Of a stretch of DNA of 64,000 nt, positions 18,540 through 27,216 are shown piece after piece. The notes below the pieces were generated by a model that made no database searches, had not been told where the DNA came from, and worked only from the letters and a program-made list of their open reading frames with translations. How positions within the stretch are numbered: the stretch's first letter is position 1; each line of letters opens with the position of its first letter. The translations under genes were made by a program, and so were the position numbers. This DNA is from Pontibacillus chungwhensis (GTDB taxonomy: Bacteria > Bacillota > Bacilli > Bacillales > BH030062). The stretch is from positions 3,844,001-3,908,000 of the forward strand of contig NZ_CP126446.1 in assembly GCF_030166655.1 (NCBI RefSeq). Direction: 5' to 3'.

Positions 18540-20666
18540 TTAAGCCGTTTGTTCCTCTTTTTCTGAACCAAAAATCGAGCGAGCTAAGATTTCAGCCACA
18601 TCTTCTGTCGATACATCTTCTTCGACTTCTTTCGCTTTCGTTCCATCACTTAACATGGTCAGACAGAACGGACAGCCACTGGAGATCGTGGTTGGATCTA
18701 CTTTTAGCGCTTGTTCTGTACGTGCCACATTGACGCGGTTTCCTGTTTTCTCTTCAGACCACATTAAGCCGCCACCAGCACCACAACACATACCATTTTG
18801 GCGATTACGCTGCATTTCAACGACTTCAACACCAGGAATTTGTTTTAAGATATCACGAGGTGGTTCGTACACTTCGTTATATCGGCCCAGGTAACAAGAA
18901 TCGTGGTACGTAATCTTTTCTTTCACTTCATGCGTTGGCTTTAAGCGGCCATCTTTCACTAGTTCCGCTAACAGCTCTGTATGGTGATACACTTCAGCTT
19001 CAAATCCAAAGTCCGGATACTCATTTTTAAATACGTTATAAGCATGCGGATCAATTGTAACAATCTTCTTCACTTCAGCTTTCTCAAATTCTTTAATGTT
19101 TTTCTCTGCAAGGTCCTGGAATAGGAATTCGTTTCCAAGACGACGAGCTGTGTCCCCTGAGTTCCGTTCTTTGTTACCAAGGATGGCAAACTTCACGCCA
19201 GCTTCGTTTAACAAACGAGCGAAGGACATGGCGATCTTCTGTGAACGATTGTCGTAGGATCCCATTGAACTTACCCAGAAAAGGTATTCAAATTCTTCTC
19301 CATCTTTTTGCAGTTCTTTAACAGTTGGAATGCGAACCGCTTCGTCTTCTTTCTTCCAGTTCTCACGCTCTTTCTTAGAAAGACCCCAAGGGTTCCCCTG
19401 GCGCTCAATATTCATCATTGCACGCTGAGCATCCTGGTCCATCTTTCCTTCTGTTAGAACAAGATAACGACGAAGGTCGATGATTTTGTCGACATGTTCA
19501 TTCATGACCGGACACTGATCTTCACAGTTACGGCACGTTGTACATGCCCAGATCTCTTCTTCTGTGATGACGTCACCGATCAAACTTGTTGTTTCCACAT
19601 TCTCTAAGCTTGCTGCGGTTTCGTTCTGAGAAGCTTTCGCCATTTGAGCCAGTTGATTGCCATTTGTATTCTGAAAAGCATACGTTGGCACCCATGGTGA
19701 CTTCCCTGTGACCGATGCTCCCTTCTCCGTTAAATGATCACGAAGCTTAATAATTAAGTCCATCGGAGAAAGCATCTTCCCTGTACCCGTTGCCGGACAG
19801 GCATTGGTACAGCGTCCGCATTCTACACAGGCATATAAGTCAATCATTTGCAGATAAGAGAAGTCTTCAATCTTCCCTGCCCCGAAGGAAACTTCTTCTT
19901 CGTCTTCTCCTTCGATATCAAAGTCGATCTTCTGAAGCTTCCCTGCACGTTTGTCTCTCGCCATAAATACGTTAACAGGTCCTGCTAACAAGTGAGCGTG
20001 CTTCGATTGAGGCACGTACACAAGGAATGTAAGTAAAATGAGTAGGTGAACCCACCAGGAAATAAAGAAGATGGCAGCTGCTGCTGTTTCTCCAATCCAG
20101 CTAAGTAAAAAGGCGATTCCTGAGGCTACTGGCTCTGACCATGTAAGGTCTTCATTGTGCCAAATAATCTCCATTCCGTTTCCAAGTAACACAGAAACCA
20201 TTAATGTCCCAATAAAAATCAGGACGAGTCCTGCTTTCAGACCCCGCTTTAGGCGGACTAATTTCTCAACGTAACGACGGTAAAAGGCCCATACAACGGC
20301 TGTAATAATCGTTAACGTCACAAGCTCCTGGAAAAACGTAAATCCAGGATAGATCGGTCCAAGCGGCAGATGACTTTCTTTCCCAAGACCTTTAATAATA
20401 AAATCAATTGCCCCAAATTGGACTAAAATAAATCCATAAAACATCATGACGTGAATGGCGCCTGATTTTTTGTCTTTCAACAATTTCTTCTGACCAAACA
20501 CATAGACCATAATATCCCGCAGACGTTCTTTCAACTGCAGATCAAAATCCATTTTCTTACCAAGCTGAATGTAAGCAATGCGCGTTCTAACAACTCGTAC
20601 AAACAAATACAAACCGTAAGCGGTTACAATTAAGAACATAATCCAATTCAACAACAGTAAATCCAT
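18540..20666 (-). CDS. fadF: Membrane Fe-S oxidoreductase FadF (ETF:quinone-type)
   Basis: 708 residues. N-terminal nitrate-reductase-gamma-like membrane part (about 1-230, several hydrophobic segments), then two 4Fe-4S motifs (CVECGRCTNACP about 278, CTTCRNCEDQCP about 375), then two CCG-type domains (HDSCYLGRY..., CCGAGGGLMWSEE). In Bacillaceae this protein is thought to pass electrons from acyl-CoA dehydrogenases/ETF to menaquinone. Transcribed alone from a promoter carrying the TetR operator, upstream of the beta-oxidation operon. Confidence 0.92.
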   Translation of the reverse strand: MDLLLLNWIMFLIVTAYGLYLFVRVVRTRIAYIQLGKKMDFDLQLKERLRDIMVYVFGQKKLLKDKKSGAIHVMMFYGFILVQFGAIDFIIKGLGKESHLPLGPIYPGFTFFQELVTLTIITAVVWAFYRRYVEKLVRLKRGLKAGLVLIFIGTLMVSVLLGNGMEIIWHNEDLTWSEPVASGIAFLLSWIGETAAAAIFFISWWVHLLILLTFLVYVPQSKHAHLLAGPVNVFMARDKRAGKLQKIDFDIEGEDEEEVSFGAGKIEDFSYLQMIDLYACVECGRCTNACPATGTGKMLSPMDLIIKLRDHLTEKGASVTGKSPWVPTYAFQNTNGNQLAQMAKASQNETAASLENVETTSLIGDVITEEEIWACTTCRNCEDQCPVMNEHVDKIIDLRRYLVLTEGKMDQDAQRAMMNIERQGNPWGLSKKERENWKKEDEAVRIPTVKELQKDGEEFEYLFWVSSMGSYDNRSQKIAMSFARLLNEAGVKFAILGNKERNSGDTARRLGNEFLFQDLAEKNIKEFEKAEVKKIVTIDPHAYNVFKNEYPDFGFEAEVYHHTELLAELVKDGRLKPTHEVKEKITYHDSCYLGRYNEVYEPPRDILKQIPGVEVVEMQRNRQNGMCCGAGGGLMWSEEKTGNRVNVARTEQALKVDPTTISSGCPFCLTMLSDGTKAKEVEEDVSTEDVAEILARSIFGSEKEEQTA

Positions 20667-20765
20667 TCACTGCGCCCCCTTTGTTTATATGCGTGCCTTC
20701 CTTTTCTCCAGACCCCATTAGAGAATTATACGAAACCACAAAAATATTCTGACATCTATATCCTT

Positions 20766-20795
20766 ATATTACAGAATGAATGAACATTCAGTCAA
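20766..20795 (-). promoter_or_regulatory. fadF promoter with embedded operator
   Basis: -35 TTGACT (20790-20795), 18-nt spacer, -10 TAATAT (20766-20771). The palindrome TGAATG-AA-CATTCA at 20777-20790 fills the spacer, so a bound TetR protein would block polymerase. It is the same operator type as at 18413. Confidence 0.75.
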
Positions 20796-20885
20796 CATCT
20801 TTCCCTCTTATTTATGTTCATTTTTATATAATTCAGGGAAAGCTAAAACTATGCTTAATTATTTGAAAGGAGCTTATCTCCGTTT

Positions 20886-22076
20886 ATGGTCTTTATATAT
20901 GTACTAGCAGCGATCCTACTGTTAATCGGATTACTCTTATTAGATTATGCATTAGGAAAGAAACACCACTTAAAAAATGTTCGTTTTCTTAATTTCGAAA
21001 GCACGACAGGTGAATATCAAATTTACACAGCTGGTGATCCGTTGTTTCAGGATCTATTTCAGGATTTACGACATGCAAAAAAGACAATTGATATGATGTT
21101 CTTTATTGTTAAAACCGATGACATAAGCGAGGAACTACTCGAGATCTTGAAGCAAAAAGCTGAAGAAGGGCTTCAAGTGCGTTTGTTACTTGACCGTGTT
21201 GGAAGCTTCCGGATTAATTCAAAAATAATTAAAGACCTAAGGGAGTCGGGCGTTCAGTTTGCTTTTAGCGAAACACCCAAATTTCCTTTCTTCTTCTATC
21301 GTTTACAACGACGGAACCATCGTAAAATTACGGTCATCGATGGAGACATTGGCTACATAGGCGGCTTTAATGTGGGTAGAGAATATTTAGGGAAGGATGC
21401 GGAGCTTGGAAACTGGAGAGATTACCATCTACGTTTACTAGGTGACATCGTTCAGCATCTTCAATGCACTTTCTTTGATGACTGGTATTTAGCGACGGGA
21501 CACCATGACGAGGAACCCTTCCCAACGGAAACAGAGGGCGAAAAATGGATTGAGATCACTGCGACTGATGGCGTTCAGCTTGAAGACGTGTTTGAAAGCC
21601 TCATATGTCAGGCGAAAGATGAAATCTTTATCGGCACCCCTTATTTCATACCGAGTGAACGGTTGTTTAAATGCCTCACTGACGCGTTAGATCGCGGAGT
21701 CAATGTGAAGGTCATCGTTCCGATGAAAGCCGATCATCCCCTTGTCAAAGAAGCAGGACTGCCCTATATGATGCGATTGATTGAAGCTGGTGGTGAGGTG
21801 TATATGTTTGATCGAGGATTCTACCACGCTAAGGTTGTCATTATTGATCAGCAGCTCTGTGATATCGGAACAGCCAATTTCGACCGGCGAAGCCTGTTCT
21901 TAAATAAAGAAGTCAACACGATTATTCATAATTCCCGTTTCGTGATGGACTTGCGTCTTGCCTATTTAAAAGACGTACAAGACAGCCAGCCACTTAAAGA
22001 GCATATCTTCCAACTGAATACCATTCGTACAAAAATTAAAATTGGCATTGCCCGCTTGTTCCGGCCGCTGCTTTAG
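20886..22076 (+). CDS. cls: Cardiolipin synthase-like phospholipase D family protein
   Basis: 396 residues, counterpart of YwjE/ClsB. One N-terminal membrane segment (about 2-22, FIYVLAAILLLIGLLLL), then two PLD catalytic motifs: HRKITVIDGDIGYIGGFN and YHAKVVIIDQQLCDIGTANF. These join phosphatidylglycerol molecules into cardiolipin at the membrane. Shorter than the main 480-residue Cls type. Divergent from fadF; ribosome-binding site GAAAGGAG about 12 nt before the ATG. Exact lipid product not proven. Confidence 0.88.
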   Translation: MVFIYVLAAILLLIGLLLLDYALGKKHHLKNVRFLNFESTTGEYQIYTAGDPLFQDLFQDLRHAKKTIDMMFFIVKTDDISEELLEILKQKAEEGLQVRLLLDRVGSFRINSKIIKDLRESGVQFAFSETPKFPFFFYRLQRRNHRKITVIDGDIGYIGGFNVGREYLGKDAELGNWRDYHLRLLGDIVQHLQCTFFDDWYLATGHHDEEPFPTETEGEKWIEITATDGVQLEDVFESLICQAKDEIFIGTPYFIPSERLFKCLTDALDRGVNVKVIVPMKADHPLVKEAGLPYMMRLIEAGGEVYMFDRGFYHAKVVIIDQQLCDIGTANFDRRSLFLNKEVNTIIHNSRFVMDLRLAYLKDVQDSQPLKEHIFQLNTIRTKIKIGIARLFRPLL

Positions 22077-22090
22077 AAAGGATGACACGG

Positions 22091-23044
22091 ATGCGCATAC
22101 GGTTTGGGTTCGTTTCCCATACTTTATCGTTATGGGAAGCTGTCCCTGCAAAGACGCTAACGTTTAAACGCTATTCGGCTATGACCGAAGAAGAACGAAC
22201 GAATAAACTATTAGAAGTGACTGCTAAAAATTTATACCACACGAAACGAGCGCTTTGGTTTAATCGGGCTGCTGAGATCCCCCTTTACCGATTCTCATCT
22301 TCGATCGTCCCCCTCGCTACGCACCCGGAGGTAGCTTGGGATTTCATTACGCCTTTTAAGAAGGACTGGGAAGAGATTGGCGATATTGTAAGAGCCAGTG
22401 GGCAGCGGATTAGCTTCCACCCGAACCAATTTACTGTCTTCACAAGCGACAAGCCCCATATTACAGAAAACGCCGTAACGGACATGACTTACCACTACCG
22501 GATGCTTGAAGCGATGGGTCTTGAAAATGAAGGGTTTATCAATATCCACATTGGTGGTGCTTACGGAGATAAATCATCAGCACTAGACCGATTCCATCAA
22601 AATATTTACGAAATGCCTGATGAAGTACGTAGCCGAATGACGATTGAAAATGATGATAAAACGTATACCACAGCTGAAACCTTAGCAGCCGCAGAGCAAG
22701 CAGGGCTCCCGGTGATGTTTGACTACCATCATGAAATGGCAAACCCAGGCGAAGAAGACTACGCCTCCCTCCTCCCCCGTTTGTTCAAAACATGGGAGGG
22801 AACGGGCTATCCCCCTAAAGTTCATTTATCTTCTCCTAAATCAACAGAAAAGTACCGGGCCCATTCCGACTTTGTCGATCCGGAATTTGCCGTTCCGTTT
22901 TTGAAGGCTTGTAAAAAGGAGACGGATGTTCTAGATGTGATGATTGAGGCGAAGGAAAAAGATCGTGCTCTTCTTCAAATTGTGGAGGACTTAAGCGCGA
23001 TTCGCGGGGTGAAGCGTGTGCGTGGCGGCGAGATTGAGTTTTGA
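22091..23044 (+). CDS. uvsE: UV damage DNA endonuclease UvsE
   Basis: Nicks DNA 5' of UV photoproducts, an alternative repair route (also in spores). About 317 residues, TIM-barrel UVDE family. Starts MRIRFGFVSHTLSLW and carries metal-ligand His/Glu positions in SFHPNQFTVF, FINIHIGGAYGDKSSAL, TIENDDKTYT and MFDYHHE. The ATG at 22091 is preferred over 22082, because AGAAAGG ends right at 22081 and the family N-terminus begins here. 14 nt after cls, likely co-transcribed. Confidence 0.93.
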   Translation: MRIRFGFVSHTLSLWEAVPAKTLTFKRYSAMTEEERTNKLLEVTAKNLYHTKRALWFNRAAEIPLYRFSSSIVPLATHPEVAWDFITPFKKDWEEIGDIVRASGQRISFHPNQFTVFTSDKPHITENAVTDMTYHYRMLEAMGLENEGFINIHIGGAYGDKSSALDRFHQNIYEMPDEVRSRMTIENDDKTYTTAETLAAAEQAGLPVMFDYHHEMANPGEEDYASLLPRLFKTWEGTGYPPKVHLSSPKSTEKYRAHSDFVDPEFAVPFLKACKKETDVLDVMIEAKEKDRALLQIVEDLSAIRGVKRVRGGEIEF

Positions 23045-23079
23045 CTATTTGGAGCGAAGATGAGATAGCAAGGGGGAGA

Positions 23080-23253
23080 GGTCCGTTTCCAGAAAAGTGC
23101 TTGGGCTTACTGGGGGCCAACTCGCTTTCCTGCGGGGAGCTGGGAAGCCTCCTCGTTCGCTTCCGCTCTCTGTGGGGTCTCCCCTAGGCTCCTTACCCCG
23201 CGGGAGTCTCGCAGGCCCCCAGTAAGCCCGAGCGATAAATGTGTGAACGGACC
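23080..23253. repeat. Family A palindromic element, copy A1
   Basis: Ends GGTCCGTT / AACGGACC. Inner arms of 16 perfect base pairs at 23103-23118 and 23214-23229 (GGGCTTACTGGGGGCC and its complement). Core CTCGCTTTCC, GAAGCCTCCTCGTTCGC, GGGGTCTCCCCTAGGCTCC, GGGAGTCTCGC. Lies between the convergent ends of uvsE and the small xapX gene. Confidence 0.85.
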
Positions 23254-23293
23254 CGCACAGTCGCTATCCCCTCCATCAAAGAAACATCTCCTA

Positions 23294-23473
23294 TTATTTG
23301 AACAAATTTTCGATGAGGGGACTGAGTTGTTCGTAGGCTTTGAAGCCGAGGTAAATGCCGACGATGCCCATGACTCCGGCTAGTGCTGGTGGGGCTGGGA
23401 TGGGGAGTTTGAAAAGGGCAAATACAAAACCAACGAAAAATCCTGTTACGATGGAAAGAAGGATAATTTTCAT
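23294..23473 (-). CDS. XapX-domain small membrane protein
   Basis: 59 residues, start ATG 23473 with AAGGAG 9 nt upstream, stop 23294. Begins MKIILLSIVTGFFVGFVFALF (membrane helix), then KLPIPAPPALAGVMGIVGIY (second helix), the XapX pattern of a PAPP turn between two helices. Function unknown; the family is named after a xanthosine-permease-linked gene. It stands between an A element and a 406-bp mobile element, with no gene partner. Confidence 0.75.
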   Translation of the reverse strand: MKIILLSIVTGFFVGFVFALFKLPIPAPPALAGVMGIVGIYLGFKAYEQLSPLIENLFK

Positions 23474-23551
23474 AACTACGTCTCCTTTGTCTTGTAGGTT
23501 GGTTTTAGTATATTCCTTTTTCTATAGGGTTACCATTCTATTTTAAACGTA

Positions 23552-23957
23552 GGCTCTGTTATAGTTTAGTGTTGTTATTTTATAGGCTTGTTCAATACCC
23601 AAAGCTGAGACATTTAAGTGTAGATAGGACCGTCTTTATTGACTAGTGCTTGGGGTGGCTGGGGCGTCGCGTAGATTCAACTCTATTTTCTAATATGGTA
23701 TGTTTCCGTTCTTCTAAATATGGAAAAAGGTGGTTCGGGAAATTGCGAGACTCCTGCGGCACAAGGAGCCTAGGGGAGACCCCACAGAGAGCGCAAGCGA
23801 ACGAGGAGGCTCCCCAGCTCGCCGCGGAAAGCGAGTGATTTCCCGAACCACCTTACGCTCAGACTAGCGCTAACGGAAACATTCTCACTTTCCGGTGCTC
23901 CTTATTAGGGACTTTTATGTAACGTGTAAAAAATCAACAATCAACTTTAACAGAGCC
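23552..23957. mobile_element. 406-bp non-coding mobile element with 8-bp target duplication
   Basis: Imperfect terminal inverted repeats of about 35 bp starting GGCTCTGTTA and ending TAACAGAGCC. Both sides carry TAAACGTA (23544-23551 and 23958-23965), an 8-bp duplication. No ORF of transposase size inside, so a MITE-like element. It contains family A copy A2 and a short A-like fragment near 23645. The ends vaguely recall IS6-family ends, which also give 8-bp duplications; parentage is unproven. Confidence 0.8.
23700..23882. repeat. Family A palindromic element, copy A2 (inverted), inside the mobile element
   Basis: Ends ATGTTTCCGTT / AACGGAAACAT (11 bp). Inner arms GGTGGTTCGGGAAAT / ATTTCCCGAACCACC (15 bp perfect, 23729-23743 and 23838-23852). 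Same core as A1 in the opposite orientation, but unrelated arm sequence. Confidence 0.85.
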
Positions 23958-23966
23958 TAAACGTAA

Positions 23967-23999
23967 AAAGAGGGACCTCCTTTTGGGAGGTCCCTCTTT
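23967..23999 (-). terminator. Terminator of argS
   Basis: 14-bp stem AAAGAGGGACCTCC / GGAGGTCCCTCTTT right after the argS stop. The mobile element inserted just beyond it. Confidence 0.85.
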
Positions 24000-24007
24000 C
24001 TCATGAA

Positions 24008-25678
24008 TTACATTCTTGCTGGTGCGGATACGCCGATTAGTTTTAGGGCGTTTTCGATTGTTTGGCGTGTTGCTTCCATTAGGGCCATACGTGCTTGTGT
24101 ACGCTCCACTTGCTCTGTGTCTAACACTTTCTCAGCGTTGTAGAAGCTGTGTAAGTCAGAGGCTAAGTCAAATACGTACTGCGTCACGCGGTGAGGCATA
24201 CGCTTTTCAGCAGCGTCTGCTACTAGTTGCGGGAAGTCACCAAGGCGTTTGAGTAATGCTTCTTCTTTTTCTGAAGAAAGATGAGTGCCGTCGATTTCCT
24301 CTGTAAACTCGAAGCCTTTCTCTTTTGCAGAGCGAAGCATGCTGCAAATACGCGCGTGTGCGTATTGAACATAATACACCGGGTTATCGTTTGATTCAGA
24401 CTTCGCTAAGTCCATATCAAAGTCAAGGTGAGAGTCACTTGAACGCATGCTGAAGAAGTAACGCATTGCGTCAATTCCTACTTCGTCCATCAGTTCACGT
24501 AGCGTGACAGCTTTACCGGTACGTTTACTCATCTTCACTTTTTCACCGTTTTGGAACAAGTTCACCATTTGGATGATTTCCACTTCTAGTGTGCTCTCGT
24601 CATTTCCAAGCGCTTGGATCGCTGCTTTCATACGAGGAATGTACCCATGGTGGTCGGCTCCCCAGATGTTAATAAGCGTTTCGTAGCCACGCTCTAACTT
24701 GTTTTGGTGATAAGCGATGTCTGGAGTCAGGTACGTGTAACTTCCATCATTCTTAATAAGAACACGGTCTTTATCGTCACCAAAGTCCGTTGTACGGAAC
24801 CATGTTGCACCGTCTTGTTCGTAGACATAGCCTTTTTCTTTTAATGTTTCAACGGCTTGCTGAACTTTTCCAGAATCATAGAGAGATGTTTCAGAGAACC
24901 ACTCATCGAACGGAACGCGGTACATCGCTAGGTCATCTTCAATTTTCTTCAGTTCATATTTCAGTCCGTATTCACGGAAGAATTTCAGACGCTCTTCTTC
25001 TGATTTGTGCTTCCACTCGTCGCCATATTCTTGAACAAGGCTGTTTCCAAGTTCGATGATATCTTTCCCGTTGTACCCATCTTCAGGCATCGGGAAGTCT
25101 TCACCTAACGCTTGCATGTAGCGAGCTTCCATGGACGTTGCCAAGTTGTTGATCTGGTTACCGGCATCGTTAATGTAATATTCACGAGTTACATTGTAGC
25201 CAGCTTTGTCTAAAACGTTGCACAGCGCGTCCCCAACAGAGGCACCACGTGCGTGACCAAGGTGAAGATCGCCTGTTGGGTTGGCTGATACGAACTCTAC
25301 CTGAATCTTATGGCCATTTCCGACCTGACTTGAACCATAGCTCTCGCCAGCCTTAAGAATCGTTGGCACAAGGCCTGTCAGGTACTGGTTATCCATAAAG
25401 AAGTTAATGAAGCCAGGACCTGCAATTTCCATTTGTTTAATGGATGCTTTTGATTGGTCAAAGTTCGCTACTATATCTTCTGCAATCTGGCGTGGCGCTT
25501 TACGTGCTACACGAGCAAGTTGCATCGCCATATTCGTTGCGTAATCGCCGTGGCTCTTGTCCTTTGGCGTTTCTAAAACGACAGTAGGTAATTCACTTTC
25601 ACTTGCTAATTCAGCTTTTAGTACGGCCTGTATAATTTCATCTTTTAACTTTTGTTCCGTTTGTTCAACAATATTCAT
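24008..25678 (-). CDS. argS: Arginyl-tRNA synthetase
   Basis: Charges tRNA-Arg; class I synthetase of 556 residues. N-terminal Add-1 domain, HIGH-type motif [14 protein letters not shown] (about 135-148), [12 protein letters not shown] (KMSKS equivalent, about 388), and the C-terminal DALR anticodon-binding domain. The ATG overlaps the ywiB stop (ATGA), so the two are translationally coupled. Confidence 0.97.
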   Translation of the reverse strand: MNIVEQTEQKLKDEIIQAVLKAELASESELPTVVLETPKDKSHGDYATNMAMQLARVARKAPRQIAEDIVANFDQSKASIKQMEIAGPGFINFFMDNQYLTGLVPTILKAGESYGSSQVGNGHKIQVEFVSANPTGDLHLGHARGASVGDALCNVLDKAGYNVTREYYINDAGNQINNLATSMEARYMQALGEDFPMPEDGYNGKDIIELGNSLVQEYGDEWKHKSEEERLKFFREYGLKYELKKIEDDLAMYRVPFDEWFSETSLYDSGKVQQAVETLKEKGYVYEQDGATWFRTTDFGDDKDRVLIKNDGSYTYLTPDIAYHQNKLERGYETLINIWGADHHGYIPRMKAAIQALGNDESTLEVEIIQMVNLFQNGEKVKMSKRTGKAVTLRELMDEVGIDAMRYFFSMRSSDSHLDFDMDLAKSESNDNPVYYVQYAHARICSMLRSAKEKGFEFTEEIDGTHLSSEKEEALLKRLGDFPQLVADAAEKRMPHRVTQYVFDLASDLHSFYNAEKVLDTEQVERTQARMALMEATRQTIENALKLIGVSAPARM

Positions 25679-26118
25679 GATTGGCCCTCCTCTTTGAATC
25701 GTAAGGATAAACGATGACGTTGTTTCTGTTGTCCGTTCACTTCTAAGTCGTAATTTATTTTCAGCATGCCCTTCAAGACGTCATTAGATTCTTGAAAGGA
25801 TATCGTTTTTGTAGTGGTTTGCAAATGAAACTTTCCGTACTGATGGTGATACACACTTTCCGTACTTTGTTTCTCTCGGAATACCTGATTCATTCGTACA
25901 GGACCCGTCCGACGAATGATGACTTTGTCCGGATGAATGGTTACAAGGTTGTCCACTTTCGTCTCATCCTCTGTTTTCTCTGTGAAACGAATAATATGGG
26001 CATTCCCTTTCTGAACATAATCCCCGGGCTCGTCTACAACGATGTTTTGTTTCTGATCTTCGTCTTTAATCTCAGTCTCTAGTCGAACACGTATAGGAGT
26101 ACGATCCTCCGCCATCAT
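25675..26118 (-). CDS. ywiB: DUF1934 family protein YwiB
   Basis: 147 residues, beta-rich, calycin-like small protein of unknown function (B. subtilis YwiB). Alternating strands such as [28 protein letters not shown] and [14 protein letters not shown]. Conserved upstream neighbour of argS, which it overlaps by 4 nt. Start ATG 26118 with AGAGGTGA upstream. Confidence 0.88.
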   Translation of the reverse strand: MMAEDRTPIRVRLETEIKDEDQKQNIVVDEPGDYVQKGNAHIIRFTEKTEDETKVDNLVTIHPDKVIIRRTGPVRMNQVFREKQSTESVYHHQYGKFHLQTTTKTISFQESNDVLKGMLKINYDLEVNGQQKQRHRLSLRFKEEGQS

Positions 26119-26216
26119 GCGTCACCTCTTCCTTCTCACCAGTCGTCAATCACGATCTTTTCTTAACTTAACCATTATAAGAATTCCAGAAGAAAAACTC
26201 AATAGATGATTACTAG

Positions 26217-26807
26217 AAAAGTGCAGGGGGCTTGCTTAGAGGCGTACGGATAAGACAGCTTTTTGGAAAAGGCGTTAGCCTTTGGAAAAAAGATGACTTA
26301 TCTCGCTAGCCTCTAGCCCCCGGAACTGGATCAGGAAAAGTGCAGGCGGGGTGGTCAGGGGCGTACGGATAAGCAAGATGCCGGAAGTGGCGTTAGCCAC
26401 TGCAGTTAGATTGCTTATCTCGCTAGCCCCTCCCCGCCGGAACTGGATCAGGAAAAGGGCAGGCGGGGTGGTTAGGGGCGTACGGATAAGCAAAATAACG
26501 GAAGTGGCGTTAGCCACTGCAGTTAGATTGCTTATCTCGCTAGCCCCTCCCCGCCGGAACTGGATCAGGAAAAGGGCAGGCGGGGTGGTTAGGGGCGTAC
26601 GGATAAGCAAAATAACGGAAGTGGCGTTAGCCACTGCAGTTAGATTGCTTATCTCGCTAGCCCCTCCCCGCCGGAACTGGATCAGGAAAAGGGCAGGCGG
26701 GGTGGTTAGGGGCGTACGGATAAGCAAAATAACGGAAGTGGCGTTAGCCACTGCAGTTAGATTGCTTATCTCGCTAGCCCCTCCCCGCCGGAACTGGATC
26801 AGGAAAA
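26217..26807. repeat. Family B 117-bp tandem array (five units)
   Basis: Units start at 26221, 26340, 26457, 26574 and 26691 (periods 119, 117, 117, 117). The last three are identical as read. Each unit folds as a long hairpin: outer arms GGCGGGG...AGGGGCG with CGCTAGCCCCTCCCCGCC, middle arms GATAAG with CTTATC, central GTGGC-GTTA-GCCAC. The first unit has different arms (GGGGGCT...AGAGGC with GCCTCTAGCCCCC; AGGC-GTTA-GCCT) that still pair. Units are linked by GGAACTGGATCAGGAAAAG. Any ORF across the array is a repeat artefact. Confidence 0.9.
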
Positions 26808-26910
26808 GTGGAGACGGGGTCAGGTAAAGAGGAAGTTCGACTAAGTTCGCCACGTCCTGTGGCAACGTCGAACGACCCGACGTCGTGTGGGCGGAACTGG
26901 ATCCAGAAAA
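26808..26910. repeat. Family C hairpin element, copy C1
   Basis: Follows the B array. Inner hairpin GCCAC-GTCCT-GTGGC (26849-26863) inside an outer pair GTTCGAC / GTCGAAC (26835-26841, 26867-26873). Also contains GACGTCGTG. The second copy is at 37164. Its outer flanks (GAAAAGTG... GCGGAACTGGATC) are those of a B unit, so C1 seems to replace the middle of a B unit. Confidence 0.75.
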
Positions 26911-26997
26911 GTGCAGGCGACTTACTTCAATAGAGAAGGAGCGGGGCGTCCCGACGCTTCTGGAACGCATTCAGACTCTTTTGGGTACCAAACCTCC

Positions 26998-27140
26998 TCA
27001 TCCCGACACGTTTCCTTGTTGTTCTGACGTATTTTGGCTTTGTTCCGCCACATTTCACTTTTGTAGTGACACTTTCCCCAACCATCAGGACACCTTCACC
27101 ACTCGTCCTGATACTTTGTCAGCAGTTCCGACACTCTCGC
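26998..27140. repeat. Degenerate 21-bp phased array of GACAC-like motifs
   Basis: The motif C-GACAC-TTT (variants GACGT, GCCAC, GATAC) starts at 27005, 27026, 27047, 27068, 27089, 27110 and 27130: exact 21-nt steps except the last (20). Only the motif is conserved; linkers differ. Not convincingly coding on either strand. Confidence 0.65.
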
Positions 27141-27152
27141 CCATTCTCCCAA

Positions 27153-27182
27153 CAAAAAAAGACCCGCTAACAACCGAGTCTT
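27153..27182 (-). terminator. Terminator of the AimR-like gene
   Basis: Minus-strand stem AAGACTCG / CGGGTCTT (one G-U pair), followed by a run of T. It lies 35 nt after the stop, leaving no room for a downstream peptide gene in the same transcript. Confidence 0.85.
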
Positions 27183-27216
27183 CCATAAAAATTTCCTATT
27201 TCATTCTCTATTTTTT

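Noticed and set aside
26221-26807. CRISPR array
   Set aside because: Units are 117 bp, self-complementary and adjacent without variable spacers; no cas genes.
26275-26970. 231-residue repetitive protein on minus and 158-residue one on plus
   Set aside because: Both arise from reading through the 117-bp hairpin array; open frames come from the repeat period being divisible by 3. No ribosome-binding site and no non-repeat domain.
26930-27091. Possible AimP peptide gene downstream of the AimR-like gene (51-codon minus-strand ORF from near 27083)
   Set aside because: No signal peptide, strongly basic without an AimP-like C-terminal hexapeptide, and placed beyond a strong terminator.
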